Shown piece by piece: positions 4,819-7,931 of a stretch of 7,931 nt of DNA. The translations under genes and the position numbers were made by a program. The stretch is from Chitinophagaceae bacterium (GTDB lineage Bacteria > Bacteroidota > Bacteroidia > Chitinophagales > Chitinophagaceae), in the NCBI GenBank assembly GCA_003136915.1, contig PLEB01000445.1, forward strand, positions 1 to 7,931, written 5' to 3'. Positions within the stretch are counted from its first letter, which is position 1, and each line of letters begins with the position of its first letter. A model generated the notes under the pieces. That model had not been told where the DNA came from and searched no databases. It worked only from the letters and a program-made list of their open reading frames with translations.

Positions 4819-7326
4819 ATGCGAGGATTGAAAAAATGGTTGGTTTGTGCAGCGCTCCTTGGCTTCCTGTTTTCCGCGCAGAAAGTTGTTGCTCAGAAAG
4901 TTTTAAGCGGAGTTATTCTGGATGCCCAAAGCGGTGAGCGCGTTCCTTTTGCCTCGTTGCGGTTTTCCAGGTCCGGAAACGGCAGACTAAGTGATGCTGC
5001 GGGAAGTTTTACTTTCCACCTGGCCGACTGGCCCAAGAAGGATACCCTGGAAATTTCCTATGTGGGATTTCAAACCTTCGATCTGCCCGTTTCTGATTCC
5101 CTGACCAGCCGGGCCAGGAGCGATACCCTTTTTGTGATCGTCCATTTGCAAAGGGGAAAGTATATTAATGAAGTAGTGGTCAGCAAGAAAGTGGATTTCG
5201 GACTGTTATTATGGAGAAAGATCGTCAGACGCAAAAAATTCAACGACCGTTATCGTTTTGATAATTTTTCCTACGAATTGTATAACAAACTCGAGCTCGA
5301 CCTCAATAAGGTTAATAAAAATAAACTGCAAGACATAAAGCTGCTCCGTCCCTTTGATTTTGTCCTGAATAATATTGACAGTTCGGAAGACAATCCTTTC
5401 TTACCCATTTATGTAACTGAAACCCTTTCCGATTATTACTACGAACGATCCCCGTTAAAACGAAGGGAAGTTATCATAGGCAGTAAGACCGTAGGTTTGG
5501 ATAACCCGAGCGTAAGCAAGTTCCTTGGCGGAATGGATCAAAACATCGACTTCTATAAAAATTTCATTCCTGTTTTTGACAAACGGTTTGTAAGTCCGCT
5601 TAGCAACAACGGAGACGACTACTACCGCTATAAGATCGTGGATACCGAATATGTGAACTCAAGGAGGTTGATACACCTCATTTTCACGCCAAAACGAAAA
5701 GGACAAAGTACTTTCGAGGGCGACTGCTGGGTACATGATAGTTCTTTCGCGATCCAGAAAATGACACTACGCCTCGATGCATCTGCCAACGTGAATTATG
5801 TTGACCAGCTGAGCCTCATTCAGGAATTCAGCCTGATCAACGACAGTACCTGGTTCCTCTACAAAGATAAATTCGTGATCAATCTTTCCGCATTGGGTAA
5901 GAACAGACTGGGTGTTATCGGAAGAAAGACCACGACTTATAAAAACGTTGTTTATAACGACAGCTCCGTATCGCGGGAACTGAACAAAAATAAAATACTG
6001 GAAGAAGTTGTGTTTGGTCCGAACGCAAGGAACCAGCCCGATTCATTTTGGATGGACCGGAGGCATGAAGACCTAAGCAGAAATGAAAAAGCGGTTTATC
6101 AGATGGTGGACACGCTGATGAAAATGAAAGTATTTCATGACTATGTCAATGCAATCAATTTCATCGGAACAGGCTATCTGGACATTGGCAACTATACGAT
6201 CGGTCCCTGGTACAATTGGATCTATGCCAATGTCCTCCAGGGTTTGCGCCTGAGGTTTGATCTTTCTACGAACAAAGGGTTCAATAAAGACGTGACGCTG
6301 CATGGATACCTGGCTTACGGCTTCGGCGACCAGAGATTGCACGGAGAAGGGGATTTCCTATATCTTTTAAACCGTTCACCCCGCTTTACCCTGTTCGGCA
6401 TGTACAGGCAGGACCTGGACTATGGGCAGCAGTTTTACGATGAGATCACATCGGATAATATTTTCTCACTGGCGGTAAGGAAATCCGGAGTGCCCATTAA
6501 ATTTTTGAATCTGGAAGAGGAGAAATTAGAAATGTTCAAGGAATGGCGTTCCGGATTTTCCATCACGCTTACCGGGGATCATAAAATATATGATCCTATC
6601 CTCAACCTTCCATCTAAAGATATATTTTCCTCATCTAATGGGAATCCGCTGAATTCCCTGGAACTGGCAATAAAACTTCGCTTTGCTTACCTGGAGCAAT
6701 TTTTTGAAACAAGTTTTTACCGGACCAGTCTCGGAAGCGATTACCCGATTGTGGATCTTACTTACACCCGCGGGATTCCCGGATTACTTGGCAGCACACA
6801 GCAATATTCAAAATTGAATGCCAGCATTTCGGATTATGTTAAAATCCCACCGCTTGGAAGTATTTATTATAATGTGTTTGCAGGTAAAACTTACGGCACC
6901 CTTCCCTTTCCTTTTTTGAATGTGGCCCCGGGAAATGAAACCTATTATTATGACCAGTATTCGTTTAGCCTGATGAATAAATTCGAATACCTCCACGATC
7001 AATACGTGGGAATAAATTACGAGCACAATATCGGCAACGGTCTTTTTCGTTTCATCCCACTAACGCGTAAGCTGAAGTTCAGGCAATTCTATACTATCAA
7101 AGCATTATGGGGCAGCTTGTCGGATGCAAACGCATTATACAACGCATCACCGGATTACACATTCCGTTCACTGGATGGGAAAACCTATATGGAAATCGGA
7201 ACGGGAGTAGACAATATTCTAAAAGTGCTGCGCTTCGACGTTGTGTGGCGCGTACTTCCGAAGGACATTCCTACACCGAGCCAGGAAAGGTTTGGAATTT
7301 TTGGAAGCCTCAGATTGACGTTTTAA
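4819..7326 (+). CDS. Exported DUF5686 / carboxypeptidase-regulatory-like outer-membrane protein
   Basis: The 835-residue product opens with a typical signal peptide: basic M-R-G-L-K-K, a hydrophobic core, and a likely cut after V-V-A at 25/26. Residues about 27-112 form a carboxypeptidase-D regulatory-like beta-sandwich (V-L-S-G-V-I-L-D-A-Q-S-G-E, V-P-F-A-S, then the characteristic I-S-Y-V-G-F-Q-T at 79-86). This fold also occurs at the start of SusC/TonB-dependent receptors, and the linker E-V-V-V-S-K-K (118-124) resembles theirs. No TonB plug follows. From about 125 to the end the protein matches the DUF5686 family as I know it. The C-terminal half is rich in alternating aromatic/hydrophobic strands and ends in S-L-R-L-T-F, a terminal phenylalanine typical of outer-membrane beta-barrels. 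The inferred location is therefore the outer membrane with a periplasmic N-domain; the function is unknown. This ATG is the only in-frame start giving a signal peptide. The gene converges with the aminotransferase gene across element 3. Confidence 0.88.
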   Translation: MRGLKKWLVCAALLGFLFSAQKVVAQKVLSGVILDAQSGERVPFASLRFSRSGNGRLSDAAGSFTFHLADWPKKDTLEISYVGFQTFDLPVSDSLTSRARSDTLFVIVHLQRGKYINEVVVSKKVDFGLLLWRKIVRRKKFNDRYRFDNFSYELYNKLELDLNKVNKNKLQDIKLLRPFDFVLNNIDSSEDNPFLPIYVTETLSDYYYERSPLKRREVIIGSKTVGLDNPSVSKFLGGMDQNIDFYKNFIPVFDKRFVSPLSNNGDDYYRYKIVDTEYVNSRRLIHLIFTPKRKGQSTFEGDCWVHDSSFAIQKMTLRLDASANVNYVDQLSLIQEFSLINDSTWFLYKDKFVINLSALGKNRLGVIGRKTTTYKNVVYNDSSVSRELNKNKILEEVVFGPNARNQPDSFWMDRRHEDLSRNEKAVYQMVDTLMKMKVFHDYVNAINFIGTGYLDIGNYTIGPWYNWIYANVLQGLRLRFDLSTNKGFNKDVTLHGYLAYGFGDQRLHGEGDFLYLLNRSPRFTLFGMYRQDLDYGQQFYDEITSDNIFSLAVRKSGVPIKFLNLEEEKLEMFKEWRSGFSITLTGDHKIYDPILNLPSKDIFSSSNGNPLNSLELAIKLRFAYLEQFFETSFYRTSLGSDYPIVDLTYTRGIPGLLGSTQQYSKLNASISDYVKIPPLGSIYYNVFAGKTYGTLPFPFLNVAPGNETYYYDQYSFSLMNKFEYLHDQYVGINYEHNIGNGLFRFIPLTRKLKFRQFYTIKALWGSLSDANALYNASPDYTFRSLDGKTYMEIGTGVDNILKVLRFDVVWRVLPKDIPTPSQERFGIFGSLRLTF

Positions 7327-7341
7327 GAGGCTGAATTGTTT

Positions 7342-7483
7342 GGTTAGGGGTTATGAGTTGTGGATTATGAATTATGAATGATGGGTTATGAATTGTGGAT
7401 ATCAGATGCGAATTTACACTGAAAGTCCATTAACCCTAATCGATCACTCATAACTCATAACCCATAATCCATAACTCGTCAAC
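7342..7483. repeat. Heptad-arm palindromic element, copy 3 (8+8 heptads)
   Basis: This is the long version. The left arm has eight 7-mers at 7342-7397 (such as GGTTATG, GATTATG, AATTATG), the centre is 7398-7427, and the right arm has eight at 7428-7483, with a ninth GTTGATG-type unit at 7484-7490 inside the aminotransferase gene. Heptad pairs facing each other match at 3 to 6 of 7 positions (38 of 56 overall). The arms are mostly TTATG-type, unlike the GTTGATG-type arms of copies 1 and 2, yet the core at 7397-7428 is 32 bp, aligns without gaps and has the same orientation. It occupies the gap between two convergent genes, and its eighth right heptad holds the aminotransferase stop codon. Confidence 0.82.
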
Positions 7484-7931
7484 CATCAACTCCCTTCAAA
7501 ATTACCCCACATGCCCGCTCAATTTCTTCCTCCGTAATCACCAACGGAGGTGCGATTCGTAAACAATGAGAGGCAAATAAAAACCAGTCCGTGAGAAGTC
7601 CGTGGCGGATACAATAATCGATGACTTGTTTGTTCTTTTCAAAGCTTTCAAATTCTATAGCGATGAGTAATCCTGCGCTTCTTACGGACCTGATCGCTGG
7701 ATGAACCAGTAGCCGTCGAAATATTTTTTCTTTATGCGGAACAGATTCCATCAGCTGTTCATCCAGCAATACGTTCAAGGATGCGAGTCCGGCAGCGCAG
7801 CTCAGGGGATGTCCTCCGAAGGTTGTAATATGCCCGAGTACAGGTTGATCCATCAGCATATCCATCAATTGTTTTGAGGCCACAAAGGCTCCGAGGGGAA
7901 GGCCTCCGCCAAGCGCTTTGCCAAGCAGGAT
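7479..7931 (-). CDS. Class-III PLP-dependent aminotransferase (N-terminal part missing)
   Basis: The minus-strand frame is open to the right edge (I-L-L-G-K-A-L-G-G-G-L-P-L-G), so this is the last 150 residues of a protein usually near 400. The lysine at visible position 5 (codon 7917-7919), in G-K-A-L-G-G-G, is the expected Schiff-base lysine for pyridoxal phosphate. H-I-T-T-F-G-G-H-P-L-S-C-A-A-G (34-48) is the loop whose threonine contacts the cofactor phosphate from the partner subunit. L-R-I-A-P-P-L near the C-terminus carries the arginine that commonly binds the substrate carboxylate. The family includes acetylornithine, ornithine and other omega-amino-acid aminotransferases; Bacteroidota members of this kind are often labelled aspartate aminotransferase family. 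The substrate cannot be fixed from this part. A GTG at 7883 is internal, not a start. The C-terminal residues V-D-G and the stop are encoded by GTTGATGGTTGA, which is heptad sequence of element 3. Confidence 0.88.
   Translation of the reverse strand: MLLGKALGGGLPLGAFVASKQLMDMLMDQPVLGHITTFGGHPLSCAAGLASLNVLLDEQLMESVPHKEKIFRRLLVHPAIRSVRSAGLLIAIEFESFEKNKQVIDYCIRHGLLTDWFLFASHCLRIAPPLVITEEEIERACGVILKGVDG

Noticed and set aside
4746..4937. Plus-strand 63-codon frame overlapping the DUF5686 signal peptide
   Set aside because: It is out of frame with the 835-residue gene, begins before the predicted promoter box and shows no domain.
7881..7883. GTG at 7883 as start of the aminotransferase
   Set aside because: The frame continues to the window edge and includes the PLP-lysine motif G-K-A-L-G-G-G, so the gene extends beyond the window.

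Overview
The window most likely comes from a member of the Bacteroidota, probably Chitinophagales or Sphingobacteriales-like; the order is a guess. Four things point there: a secreted multidomain protein with a type IX secretion (T9SS) type A sorting domain, a DUF5686/carboxypeptidase-regulatory-like outer-membrane protein, a eukaryote/archaeal-type single-chain glycyl-tRNA synthetase of the form common in this phylum, and TAnnTTTG promoter elements with no clear Shine-Dalgarno sequences.

Layout. (1) Positions 1-1860 (+) hold the 3' part of a GEVED-containing adhesin-like T9SS cargo protein, open at the left edge. (2) 1947-2714 (-) is a ferredoxin/flavodoxin-NADP reductase-like flavoprotein. 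(3) 2831-3193 (-) is a small protein with one membrane segment and a coiled coil, unrecognised. (4) 3305-4744 (-) is glycyl-tRNA synthetase. (5) 4819-7326 (+) is an 835-residue exported DUF5686 protein, divergent from glyS across a 74-bp gap with a predicted promoter in each direction. (6) 7479-7931 (-) is the C-terminal part of a class-III PLP aminotransferase, open at the right edge. The genes do not form one pathway. They look like ordinary chromosomal neighbours: envelope/secreted proteins beside housekeeping metabolism and translation.

The most striking content is in the gaps. Three of them (1866-1951, 2718-2803, 7342-7483) hold copies of one dispersed element. Each has a gap-free 32-bp core, 21 positions of which are identical in all three copies, flanked by two inverted arms made of degenerate tandem 7-mers. 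The arms hold 4+4, 4+4 and 8+8 heptads. The heptad sequence differs between elements but largely agrees between the two arms of one element, so each can fold as a long hairpin with the conserved core at its tip. Two copies sit between convergent genes; the third abuts the start of the reductase gene. Stop codons of two genes lie at the same position within an element heptad. I do not recognise a named family for this element, and it is the best candidate here for something undescribed.

No RNA gene, CRISPR array, integrase or transposase gene is visible, and no gap between genes exceeds about 150 bp.
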